Source: Rhodobacterales bacterium UBA5972
Lineage (GTDB): Bacteria > Pseudomonadota > Alphaproteobacteria > Rhodobacterales > Rhodobacteraceae
Reading direction: 5' to 3'
Length of the DNA: 5,366 bases
Assembly: GCA_002430125.1 (NCBI GenBank)
Contig: DJBQ01000150.1
Location: 667 to 6,032 of the forward strand
Below, in pieces: positions 1 through 5,366 of the stretch; within the stretch, counting starts at the first letter, position 1; each line of letters begins with the position of its first letter. The position numbers and the translations under genes were made by a program. The notes beneath the pieces were generated by a model. The model searched no databases. It saw only the letters and a list, made by a program, of their open reading frames with translations, and had not been told where the DNA came from.

Positions 1-417
1 GTGCAGGTCAAGGATCGCCGGATAAGCGCTGCCTTCGGGTTGGATGAAGGCATAGCCAAACCGCGAGATCAATGCATCTTGGGTTGGCCCATCTGCCCAG
101 ACCGGCAAGCGGCGGCGCATATTGATGACGATCATCCGCAAGTCATCAATGCCGTGCACGTGGTCAGCATGTTGATGCGTGAACACAACCGCGTCTAGCT
201 GCCCGATGCCAGCTGTCAGCAACTGGCTGCGCATGTCAGGCGAGGTGTCAATCAGCACGCGGGTGATCTGATCGTCTTTGATCCGCTCAACCAGTATCGA
301 ACAGCGGGTGCGGTTGTTTTTGGGCTCTTTAGGATCGCAATCGCCCCAATGGCCACCCAATCGCGGCACACCGCCAGAAGACCCGCATCCAAGAATGGTG
401 AATCTAAGACTGGCCAT
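1..417 (-). CDS. Metallo-beta-lactamase-fold hydrolase, PhnP-like (partial, C-terminus beyond the window)
   Basis: This is the N-terminal 139 residues of a metallo-beta-lactamase-fold hydrolase of the PhnP/COG1235 type. Members are metal-dependent phosphodiesterases, and PhnP itself opens phosphoribosyl 1,2-cyclic phosphate. The sequence shows the family's N-terminal strand and glycine-rich turn, GCGSSGGVP, at residues 10-18. The metal-binding signature HQHADH lies at residues 81-86, followed by GIDDLR. The usual family length is about 250-270 residues, so roughly half is missing because the frame is still open at base 1. The ATG shares one base with the tatD stop (TGATG), which suggests translational coupling and fixes the start. 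No phosphonate (phn) genes are visible nearby, so a role in phosphonate breakdown is not supported and the substrate is unknown. The fold and family are near certain; the specific activity is not. Confidence 0.93.
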   Translation of the reverse strand, partial: MASLRFTILGCGSSGGVPRLGGHWGDCDPKEPKNNRTRCSILVERIKDDQITRVLIDTSPDMRSQLLTAGIGQLDAVVFTHQHADHVHGIDDLRMIVINMRRRLPVWADGPTQDALISRFGYAFIQPEGSAYPAILDLH

Positions 418-1226
418 CACGCCGCCTTTTGCCATTGACGGGCCTTGCTGAACAACCGGTCAAAATTGGCGGAAGTGGCGGCAGCAAAGGCCGGATAATC
501 AACGCCAAAAACCTCAGCCCCGGCTTGGGCGGTGAAGGCGGTATAAGCTGGTTCATTCCGCCGTCCGCGATAGGGTGGCGGTGCCAGATAGGGCGCGTCG
601 GTTTCAACCAGAATGCGGTCAAGCGGGGCGGTGGCAAATATATCGCGCAGGTCTTGCGAGTTTTTGAAGGCCGCAATGCCGGACATTGACAGATAGAACC
701 CCAGATCAAGCGCCGCTTCTGCCAACTGGCGCGACGAGGAAAAGCAGTGCATCACGCAGCCATAGGCACCGGCGCTGTGTTCTTCTGTCAGGATGCGCGC
801 CATGTCATCATCGGCATCACGCGCATGAATGATCAGCGGCAGGCCGGTTTGACGTGCTGCCTCGATATGCAAACGCAGGCTGTCTTGCTGCACTATTTTG
901 GTTTCAGCCGTGTAATGGTAATCAAGCCCGGTTTCCCCGATCCCGACCATTTTCGGATGCTGCGCAATGGTCAGCAATTGATCCAGCGTCGCCATTGGTT
1001 CCTTGGCGACACTCATCGGATGCGTGCCTGCTGCAAAGAACACCGGGGCAAATCGTTCTGCGATGGCGCGCACGTTGGGTTCGGTCGACAGTTTTGTGCA
1101 GATCGTGACCATGCGCGTGATACCAGCCGCAACGGCCCGGTCCACAATAGCAGGCAGGTCTTCGGCGAAATCCGGAAAATCAAGGTGGCAATGGCTGTCG
1201 ATGATTTCAGGCGGGGTGGTCATCAT
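417..1226 (-). CDS. tatD: TatD-family metal-dependent hydrolase (putative 3'-5' DNase)
   Basis: This is a TatD-family TIM-barrel hydrolase of 269 residues, close to the usual length of about 260. Characterised relatives are Mg-dependent 3'-5' deoxyribonucleases linked to DNA repair or turnover and to quality control. The expected metal ligands are visible: the SHCHLD motif with His12 and His14, Glu98 in GETGLDYHY, His134 in IIHARD, His160 in MHCFS, and Asp210 in VETDAPYL, followed by the conserved PPPYRGRRNEP stretch. The frame is open back to an ATG at 1277 inside holB, but the extra 17 residues look unlike the family. I therefore prefer the ATG at 1226, 16 nt after the holB stop, with GGA about 9 nt upstream; the next codon, ATG at 1223, is equally possible. 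The holB-tatD pairing is widespread in bacteria. The gene's end overlaps the next start by one base. Confidence 0.95.
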   Translation of the reverse strand: MMTTPPEIIDSHCHLDFPDFAEDLPAIVDRAVAAGITRMVTICTKLSTEPNVRAIAERFAPVFFAAGTHPMSVAKEPMATLDQLLTIAQHPKMVGIGETGLDYHYTAETKIVQQDSLRLHIEAARQTGLPLIIHARDADDDMARILTEEHSAGAYGCVMHCFSSSRQLAEAALDLGFYLSMSGIAAFKNSQDLRDIFATAPLDRILVETDAPYLAPPPYRGRRNEPAYTAFTAQAGAEVFGVDYPAFAAATSANFDRLFSKARQWQKAA

Positions 1227-1242
1227 GCAATCGGGTCCGGTT

Positions 1243-2370
1243 TCAGGCGGCGCGCGATGTCGCGGCCATCTGGTCAATTTTCAGCAACATATCAAGGATC
1301 ACCGAGGCCGGGTCAAGGTTTACTGCCCGCGCATGTGCCGCCCGTTCGGAAAGCGTTTGCGCAAGATCGGCCCAACCGCGTGCCGCATGAACCGACGGCG
1401 CAAGTCGGGTTAGTAATGATGCCTCGGCCGGGCTGACGGCGATCTTAGGGGGGCCAAAGACGCCTGCACTCGCGATCCGGTGCATCAGAACCCCGATCAG
1501 CCGAATGGCCACGTCATAGCGCGCGGCCCCTGCCTTGGATGTGCAACTTTCGGCCAGATGTATGGCTGTTGGCCGATCCATTTTACCGGTTTCCAGCAGA
1601 TCAATCAGGGTTGCGTAAAGCTTAAGGCCGTCGTGCGATATCAACCTGATTGCCTCGCCAACTGATCCTGCAGCCAGAACCGACAGCGCAGTTGGATTCG
1701 TGCTGGTTTCAAATCCGGCACCGGCAAGGGCTGCCGCCAGATCGTCGGGGGCAAGCGCGTGACAGGCAAGCGTTCGACAACGGCTGCGGATAGTTGGCAA
1801 CAAACTGAGTGGCCGATGAGAAACTAACAACATTGTCACGCGGGCAGGGGGTTCTTCGAGGATTTTCAACAGCGCATTGGCTGCGTTTTTGTTCATTTCG
1901 TCAGCTGCATCAACGATCACGACACGCCGACCACCATCCGCGGAACTGAAGTTGAAAAAGCTTTTTAAACGGCGCACTTCGTCAACCGTAATGTCCTGTT
2001 TCAGTCGCTCCAGCTTGTCGTCCCACGGGCGACGGCACAAAAACAGGCGTGATTCTGACAGCGCGGTGACATGCCGCTGCACGGTGGAGGTCGGGTCAAC
2101 GTCAAGGGTATCCGGCGTTGAAGGCGCACCAAACAGAGCGGCGGTCTCTAGCGGTTGATCCAGCAAGAACCGCGCAATGCGCCAGGCTAAGGTCGCTTTG
2201 CCAACCCCGCGCGGACCGCTGATCAGCCAGGCGTGATGCAACCGGTTGCTGTTGAACGCTTCAAGAAAGGCGGCCTCGGCAATGGACTGACCATAAAGAT
2301 GCGAGGTCATCCGGGGATGTGGCGCGCCGTCTACTTGATCAGGCTGCGGGATGTCTTCGACCTCGATCAT
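1243..2370 (-). CDS. holB: DNA polymerase III subunit delta-prime (clamp loader)
   Basis: This 375-residue AAA+ protein is the delta-prime subunit of the clamp-loader complex, which opens and loads the beta sliding clamp at the replication fork. Motifs in order are the Walker A loop GPRGVGKAT at 52-60, a Walker B-like strand VVIVDAAD at 150-157, the delta-prime/DnaX block NAANALLKILEEPP at 162-175, and the SRC motif at 196-198 that supplies an arginine finger to the neighbouring subunit. The C-terminal helical collar region follows to the end. The four-cysteine zinc site found between Walker A and B in E. coli delta-prime is absent: Cys112 is the only cysteine in that interval. The ATG overlaps the tmk stop as ATGA, which supports this start and coupled translation. 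No strong Shine-Dalgarno sequence precedes it. The tmk-holB neighbourhood is common in bacteria and agrees with the call. Confidence 0.96.
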   Translation of the reverse strand: MIEVEDIPQPDQVDGAPHPRMTSHLYGQSIAEAAFLEAFNSNRLHHAWLISGPRGVGKATLAWRIARFLLDQPLETAALFGAPSTPDTLDVDPTSTVQRHVTALSESRLFLCRRPWDDKLERLKQDITVDEVRRLKSFFNFSSADGGRRVVIVDAADEMNKNAANALLKILEEPPARVTMLLVSHRPLSLLPTIRSRCRTLACHALAPDDLAAALAGAGFETSTNPTALSVLAAGSVGEAIRLISHDGLKLYATLIDLLETGKMDRPTAIHLAESCTSKAGAARYDVAIRLIGVLMHRIASAGVFGPPKIAVSPAEASLLTRLAPSVHAARGWADLAQTLSERAAHARAVNLDPASVILDMLLKIDQMAATSRAA

Positions 2371-2990
2371 GTCAGAACTTTGAAATGCGCCGTAATGTCG
2401 GCTGCGATGTCCTCCGGCGCGCGGTTGGCATTGATAAGAATGCAGCGCTTGGGAAATTGTTCGGCCAATGCCAGAAAACCTTGCCGCAAAGCCAGTTGAA
2501 ACGGCAGGCCGAAATCTTCAAAGCGATCTTCACCAGATTTTCGCGCCAGTCCGCGTGTCAGGGCGGTTTCAGGGTCCATGTCCAGAATAAAGGTCAGGTC
2601 AGGTTCACGCCCGATCATCAGATTGTGCAGATCGTCAACCACGCCGCGCAAGTCCGCCCGCGCAACGCCTTGATAGACACGCGTGCTGTCAGCGAACCGA
2701 TCCGACAACACGGTCTTCCCGGCGTTCAGAGCCGGCAGGATGGTTTTTTCCAGATGGTCCCGCCGCGCGGCTGTGAACAGCAAAATTTCCGTTTCTGGCG
2801 ACCAGCGCCCGGGATCGCCTTCCACCAATAAAGCACGGATTTCCTCGGCCCCGACAGAACCACCGGGTTCTCGGGTTAGAACAATATCGCGCCCAGTGAC
2901 TTTAAGAGACGCTGCCAATTTATTGATTTGTGTGGATTTTCCGGAACCATCAATACCTTCAAATGTGACGAACAGACCGGCGCATTTCAT
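2367..2990 (-). CDS. tmk: Thymidylate kinase (dTMP kinase)
   Basis: This cytoplasmic enzyme of 207 residues, a typical length, phosphorylates dTMP to dTDP with ATP, an essential step in dTTP supply. The P-loop FEGIDGSGKST spans residues 10-20. The REPGG motif is at 40-44 and the nucleotide-binding DRF motif at 97-99, followed by the family-typical STRVYQG. The lid region around 146-156 is rich in basic residues (Arg146, Arg150, Lys151), while the P-loop lacks an extra arginine, resembling the E. coli (type II) arrangement. The ATG shares one base with the carboxypeptidase stop (TGATG), and the stop overlaps the holB start (ATGA), so the gene is translationally linked on both sides. All key motifs are intact, so I expect a functional enzyme. 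Confidence 0.97.
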   Translation of the reverse strand: MKCAGLFVTFEGIDGSGKSTQINKLAASLKVTGRDIVLTREPGGSVGAEEIRALLVEGDPGRWSPETEILLFTAARRDHLEKTILPALNAGKTVLSDRFADSTRVYQGVARADLRGVVDDLHNLMIGREPDLTFILDMDPETALTRGLARKSGEDRFEDFGLPFQLALRQGFLALAEQFPKRCILINANRAPEDIAADITAHFKVLT

Positions 2991-4138
2991 CAGTTAACCA
3001 CGTCCATAAGCGAGGACATCAACAACACGGCGGAAAGCTTGAAGCGTGAGAAAATTCCGCTACGCTCGACAGAGTCTGAGGCGACAAGTGGCACTTCGAT
3101 ATCAGGCATGTCCGGAACTTTCAAAACCATGGTCCCGAGTGTCTGCCCTTTTTCAACCGGTGCCTGAAAGGGCTCGCGCAGGTGTATCTCGCCGCTTAGC
3201 TGATTTTGGGTTGTTACGGGTAATAATGCGGAAACCTCGTTTGCGACCTCAAGACCTACCGACCCCTGTCGCCCAAGCCAAAGATTGATTGATCCGACGT
3301 TCTGACCGGCCTGAAGAATTTTTTTTTCAACAAATTGGCGAAACCCCCAGTTCATCAGTTTTTCGGCTTCGCGGGCGCGGTCCTCTTCGCTGTCTAAACC
3401 CGAAACCATTATAACAATCCGCCGGTCACCTTTAACGGCCGATCCAACCACACCATATCCGGCCTCGGATGTATGACCGGTTTTCAAACCATCCGCCCCA
3501 ATCCCCATTTTTAACAAGGGATTGCGGTTGTGCCGGTTGTCAGGCACGCGGTTATCAAAGGCGAATTCTGTGTGTGCAAAATACTGGTAATATTGCGGAA
3601 ACGTGCGGATCAACCGCGTGGCGAGCGTCACAAGGTCACGCGCGCTCATCTTTTGATTGGGGTCAGGCCAGCCGTTTGAATTGGCAAATGTTGAATTTGT
3701 CATGCCAATTTGCTTGGCACGTTCGGTCATAACACGGGCGAATTCCCTTTCCGACCCGGCCAGCGCCTCGGCCAGCACAGCGCAGGCATCATTGCCGGAA
3801 AGAACAATCACACCAAGGATCAGGTCTTCGACCCGCACCCGATCACGGGTGGTTAAAAACATTGTCGAACCACCATAAGACATAGCGTGTTCAGACACCG
3901 GCAGGGTTTCGTCAAGGCTAAGACGGCCGTCTTCCAGAGCTTCAAAAACCATATTCAAAGTCATCAACTTTGACATCGAGGCTGGTGGGATTGCCATGTC
4001 GGCATTCTTTTCCAAAAGCACGGTGCCTGTGTTGAAATCCAAAACAAGCGCCGCACGCGCCTTGGTATCAAGGGCGGTTGCAGCCCCCGTAAGGGCTGTG
4101 ATCACAAATGAAATTGCGAAAAGATGTCTGAAGATCAA
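2990..4138 (-). CDS. D-alanyl-D-alanine carboxypeptidase, PBP5/DacA-DacC family (TTG start)
   Basis: This low-molecular-weight penicillin-binding protein of 382 residues removes the terminal D-Ala from peptidoglycan pentapeptides in the periplasm. A signal peptide covers residues 1-22, with a probable signal peptidase I site after Ala20-Thr21-Ala22. The three active-site motifs are intact: SMSK at 54-57 (nucleophile Ser54, Lys57), SGN at 114-116 and KTG at 219-221. A C-terminal beta domain of the PBP5 type follows at about 270-355. The tail from about 359 is amphipathic to hydrophobic (RFKLSAVLLMSSLM), fitting the membrane-anchoring helix of this family. The start is TTG: no ATG is available before Met48, the signal peptide needs this start, and GAAAGG lies 7 nt upstream. 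Homologues are labelled dacA, dacC or dacF inconsistently, so I give no symbol. The gene contains an A9 tract in codons 271-274. Confidence 0.96.
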   Translation of the reverse strand: MIFRHLFAISFVITALTGAATALDTKARAALVLDFNTGTVLLEKNADMAIPPASMSKLMTLNMVFEALEDGRLSLDETLPVSEHAMSYGGSTMFLTTRDRVRVEDLILGVIVLSGNDACAVLAEALAGSEREFARVMTERAKQIGMTNSTFANSNGWPDPNQKMSARDLVTLATRLIRTFPQYYQYFAHTEFAFDNRVPDNRHNRNPLLKMGIGADGLKTGHTSEAGYGVVGSAVKGDRRIVIMVSGLDSEEDRAREAEKLMNWGFRQFVEKKILQAGQNVGSINLWLGRQGSVGLEVANEVSALLPVTTQNQLSGEIHLREPFQAPVEKGQTLGTMVLKVPDMPDIEVPLVASDSVERSGIFSRFKLSAVLLMSSLMDVVN

Positions 4139-4145
4139 TGTCTTG

Positions 4146-4151
4146 CCTTTC
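4146..4151 (-). promoter_or_regulatory. Ribosome binding site that decides the TTG start of the carboxypeptidase
   Basis: On the minus strand GAAAGG lies 7 bases before the TTG at 4138, inside the 23-base gap after the SPOR gene stop. Together with the complete signal peptide that follows, it supports TTG as the true initiation codon rather than an ATG further in. Confidence 0.7.
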
Positions 4152-4161
4152 GACCGTAAAC

Positions 4162-5043
4162 CTAATTGGTCACAAAATACGCGTCAACAAATCCCAGTCC
4201 TTGCGCTTTTTTCAACAGAACGCCGCGTTCGCTGGCACTGGTTGCGGGGCCAACAAGCACGCGCCAGAATTTCTTACCTTTGCTTTCCTGTTCTTTCACG
4301 ATCGGAATTACGCCCTCAGTACGCAGGCTGGTTGCCGTGTTATCAGCATTCGCCTCGACGCTGAAAATCCCGATCTGGATAAATGGCTTATTCAGCCCAG
4401 ACGCCTTTTTAACCGGAGTGGCGGCGGGTTTCGTAACATTTTCTACTTCCACTGGCGCCGTGGCGGCTTTCTTGCTTTCGACCTTGTCGATCGCCGCACT
4501 TGCCGCCGCAATTGGATCAAGCTTGGTTTCCTTGATTTTTGCAGGATCTGACCCTGCTGCGACCTCGACAACTGGCCCAGCCGGTTTTTCCGGCACGGTT
4601 TCGCGGCGCAAAGCGGTTACACTGATCGACGTTGGCTTGCCAGCCAGAATACCCAATGCTGCTGCTGCATCCGACGATAATTGAATCTTTGGCCCCGGAT
4701 TATCCCGTTCTCGTTTGAAAAGTGCGCCGATAACAAATTTGTTGTTTTCGGTGTTGCGGATGATCACTCGTTCGGGGTCTTGCGTATCGGCATAAGCCAC
4801 CCAAACGCCACCTAACGAGGGGCGTCCATCCCACAAAGCGGCATCCGTAACGTCAAAAACATCCGGAGCCTCAACATCGCGCTCGATCAACTTTACGGAA
4901 CTGTCCGAAGGTGTTTCCTGGGTTTCAGTGCCTTCGGTCTTTTTGCCAAATTTCGGCATTTCAAATCCGGCGCAGCCGGTAAGCGAGACCATCAACACCA
5001 GCCCGAGGCCGTGTCTGAAAGTGAAAATTTGTGCCTGTGACAT
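4162..5043 (-). CDS. SPOR-domain lipoprotein with a degenerate RlpA-like barrel region
   Basis: This is a 293-residue secreted lipoprotein. The N-terminus has a signal peptide ending in the lipobox LTGC, with Cys24 as the likely lipidated residue. Residues 30-60 are a charged, low-complexity spacer. Residues 78-146 form a conserved-looking core (GVWVAYAD, RVIIRN, FVIGALF, SSDAAAALGILAG) that I read as a double-psi beta-barrel-like region related to RlpA but without its NDRGP-type catalytic stretch. An Ala/Lys/Pro/Val-rich linker runs from about 150 to 216. A SPOR domain occupies 219-293 (FIQIGIFSVEANA to FWRVLVGPA and the final YFVTN). SPOR domains bind glycan strands stripped of stem peptides at the division septum, so I infer a septal or cell-wall role, in keeping with the carboxypeptidase 23 nt downstream. 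The ATG start has AGGGG 8 nt upstream. The SPOR and lipoprotein calls are firm; the barrel call is tentative. Confidence 0.9.
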   Translation of the reverse strand: MSQAQIFTFRHGLGLVLMVSLTGCAGFEMPKFGKKTEGTETQETPSDSSVKLIERDVEAPDVFDVTDAALWDGRPSLGGVWVAYADTQDPERVIIRNTENNKFVIGALFKRERDNPGPKIQLSSDAAAALGILAGKPTSISVTALRRETVPEKPAGPVVEVAAGSDPAKIKETKLDPIAAASAAIDKVESKKAATAPVEVENVTKPAATPVKKASGLNKPFIQIGIFSVEANADNTATSLRTEGVIPIVKEQESKGKKFWRVLVGPATSASERGVLLKKAQGLGFVDAYFVTN

Positions 5044-5050
5044 TTTTTTC

Positions 5051-5056
5051 GCCCCT
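5051..5056 (-). promoter_or_regulatory. Ribosome binding site of the SPOR lipoprotein gene
   Basis: On the minus strand AGGGGC precedes the ATG at 5043 by 8 bases, with an A-rich spacer. It supports the chosen start and is the strongest Shine-Dalgarno-like site upstream of a first gene in this window. Confidence 0.7.
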
Positions 5057-5147
5057 GCTGCCTAAAACGGATCGATCTTTTGACCATTTCCGCCGGATTT
5101 ACCGCCAAATTCCGGATTATTTAGGTGTTCCGGTTGTTGCTGGATGC

Positions 5148-5176
5148 AGTCTAACCGGTAACGCACGACTTGAAAA
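5148..5176 (-). promoter_or_regulatory. Weak sigma70-type promoter candidate for the SPOR-dac-tmk-holB operon
   Basis: On the minus strand TTTTCA (5176-5171) and TAGACT (5153-5148) are separated by 17 bases, each matching the sigma70 consensus at four of six positions. It would give a leader of roughly 100 bases before the SPOR lipoprotein ATG. The matches are poor and such pairs occur by chance. It is listed because an operon promoter is expected in this gap unless transcription reads through from the upstream ORF. Confidence 0.2.
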
Positions 5177-5179
5177 GTC
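5167..5179. repeat. Short palindrome GACTT-GAA-AAGTC
   Basis: Five-base perfect arms are separated by three bases, between the tandem repeat and the SPOR lipoprotein gene. It overlaps the weak -35 candidate, so it could be an operator or the flank of an inserted element. A palindrome this short can also arise by chance. Confidence 0.3.
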
Positions 5180-5186
5180 TTGCTGA

Positions 5187-5206
5187 GGGTGAATCAGGGT
5201 GATTCA
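5187..5206. repeat. Tandem 10-bp repeat containing a perfect 6-bp inverted repeat
   Basis: Two adjacent decamers, GGGTGAATCA and GGGTGATTCA, differ at one base. Within them GAATCA-GGG-TGATTC (5191-5205) is a perfect inverted repeat with a 3-base spacer. The stop codon of the partial ORF lies inside it. It is not GC-rich and has no adjacent T-run in the direction of transcription, so it is a poor intrinsic terminator. It could be part of an insertion-sequence end or a protein-binding site. Confidence 0.6.
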
Positions 5207-5366
5207 GAGAAAGTGTGATTTTCGTTCTGCCGCGATGAGCGCGACAGCCTTTGCTCGGTTATCCTGTAAGATTTCAATCGCTCTGGTGGGTGATTTTGAG
5301 ATGCGTTTGAGCAGGGTGATAGCGGCGCTGGTGAGTGCAAAGATGTTCCTCGGAGCATGGTCTGAG
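5204..5366 (-). CDS. C-terminal fragment of an unrecognised ORF, possibly a transposase (partial)
   Basis: An open frame enters from beyond base 5366 and gives 53 residues before a TGA at 5206-5204. The visible part has FALTSAAITLLKR, a KSPTRAIEILQDNR segment and the terminus ALIAAERKSHFL. It is basic, largely helical in character, and has a plausible codon pattern in this frame, whereas one of the two alternative frames on this strand is interrupted. I do not recognise the family with certainty. The stop codon lies within a short tandem and inverted repeat, an arrangement common for transposase genes ending at an insertion-sequence terminus, so a transposase C-terminus or remnant is my leading guess. 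A host gene or random open frame is still possible. It runs in the same direction as the operon below it, with about 160 bases between them. Confidence 0.45.
   Translation of the reverse strand, partial: SDHAPRNIFALTSAAITLLKRISKSPTRAIEILQDNRAKAVALIAAERKSHFL

Larger units (their letters stand above)
5044..5203. other. Intergenic region upstream of the operon
   Basis: This stretch has no convincing gene. It holds the ribosome binding site, the weak promoter candidate, the short palindromes, and a loose inverted pair CCGGTT (5130-5135) / AACCGG (5153-5158) with a 17-base loop. Near-repeats of CCGGATT occur at about 5093-5120. There is no clear intrinsic terminator for the upstream ORF, so readthrough into the operon is possible. 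Confidence 0.5.

Noticed and set aside
1227..1277. N-terminal extension of TatD from an ATG inside holB
   Set aside because: The added residues are Arg/Pro-rich, unlike the family, and would create a 35-base overlap; starts at 1226 or 1223 fit the family length.
747..1436. A 229-codon open frame on the plus strand, antisense to tatD and holB
   Set aside because: It lies wholly opposite two well-supported genes, and its product (rich in His, Arg, Cys and Gln) has no recognisable motif. It is typical of a shadow frame in coding DNA.
2319..2831. A 170-codon plus-strand frame opposite tmk
   Set aside because: The tmk frame has all family motifs intact; the opposite frame is a by-product of its codon pattern.
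4166..4684. A 172-codon plus-strand frame, rich in Ala and Ser, opposite the SPOR lipoprotein gene
   Set aside because: It mirrors the Ala/Lys/Val-rich linker and the SPOR domain of the real gene and has no independent start signal or known motif.
5191..5205. Intrinsic terminator for the upstream ORF
   Set aside because: The 6-bp stem is AT-rich with a 3-base loop and no following T-run on the minus strand.
1..5366. CRISPR arrays, tRNA or rRNA genes, toxin-antitoxin or defence systems
   Set aside because: No regularly spaced repeats, cloverleaf-like stretches or related protein motifs were seen; almost all bases are taken by conserved housekeeping genes.

Overview
The window reads as bacterial chromosome of moderately high GC content, most likely from an alphaproteobacterium of the Rhodobacterales (Roseobacter-like) group. 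That placement is an inference. It rests on the style of the proteins, such as a delta-prime subunit without a zinc cluster, and on the gene order SPOR lipoprotein, D,D-carboxypeptidase, tmk, holB, tatD, metallo-beta-lactamase-fold hydrolase, which I associate with that group. No rRNA or other marker gene is present to confirm it.

Every supported gene lies on the minus strand, so transcription runs from high to low coordinates. From right to left: (1) 5204-5366, the C-terminal end of an unrecognised ORF that enters from beyond the window and stops inside a small tandem/inverted repeat; (2) 5044-5203, an intergenic stretch with short palindromes, a weak promoter candidate and a good ribosome binding site; (3) 4162-5043, a lipoprotein with a C-terminal SPOR domain; (4) 2990-4138, a PBP5-type D-alanyl-D-alanine carboxypeptidase starting at TTG; (5) 2367-2990, thymidylate kinase (tmk); (6) 1243-2370, DNA polymerase III delta-prime (holB); (7) 417-1226, a TatD-family metal-dependent hydrolase; (8) 1-417, the N-terminal half of a metallo-beta-lactamase-fold phosphodiesterase-like protein, cut by the window edge.

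Genes 3 to 8 form a tightly packed unit, probably one operon. The gaps or overlaps are 23 nt, TGATG (1 nt shared), ATGA (4 nt shared), 16 nt and TGATG (1 nt shared), with no terminator-like hairpin between genes. The unit joins cell-wall functions (septal peptidoglycan binding, peptide trimming) with DNA precursor synthesis and replication (dTMP to dTDP, clamp loading), followed by two metal-dependent hydrolases.

I found no clear novel system. The points most worth a second look are the possible mobile-element end just upstream of the operon, the degenerate RlpA-like barrel in the SPOR lipoprotein, and the TTG start and A9 tract in the carboxypeptidase gene.
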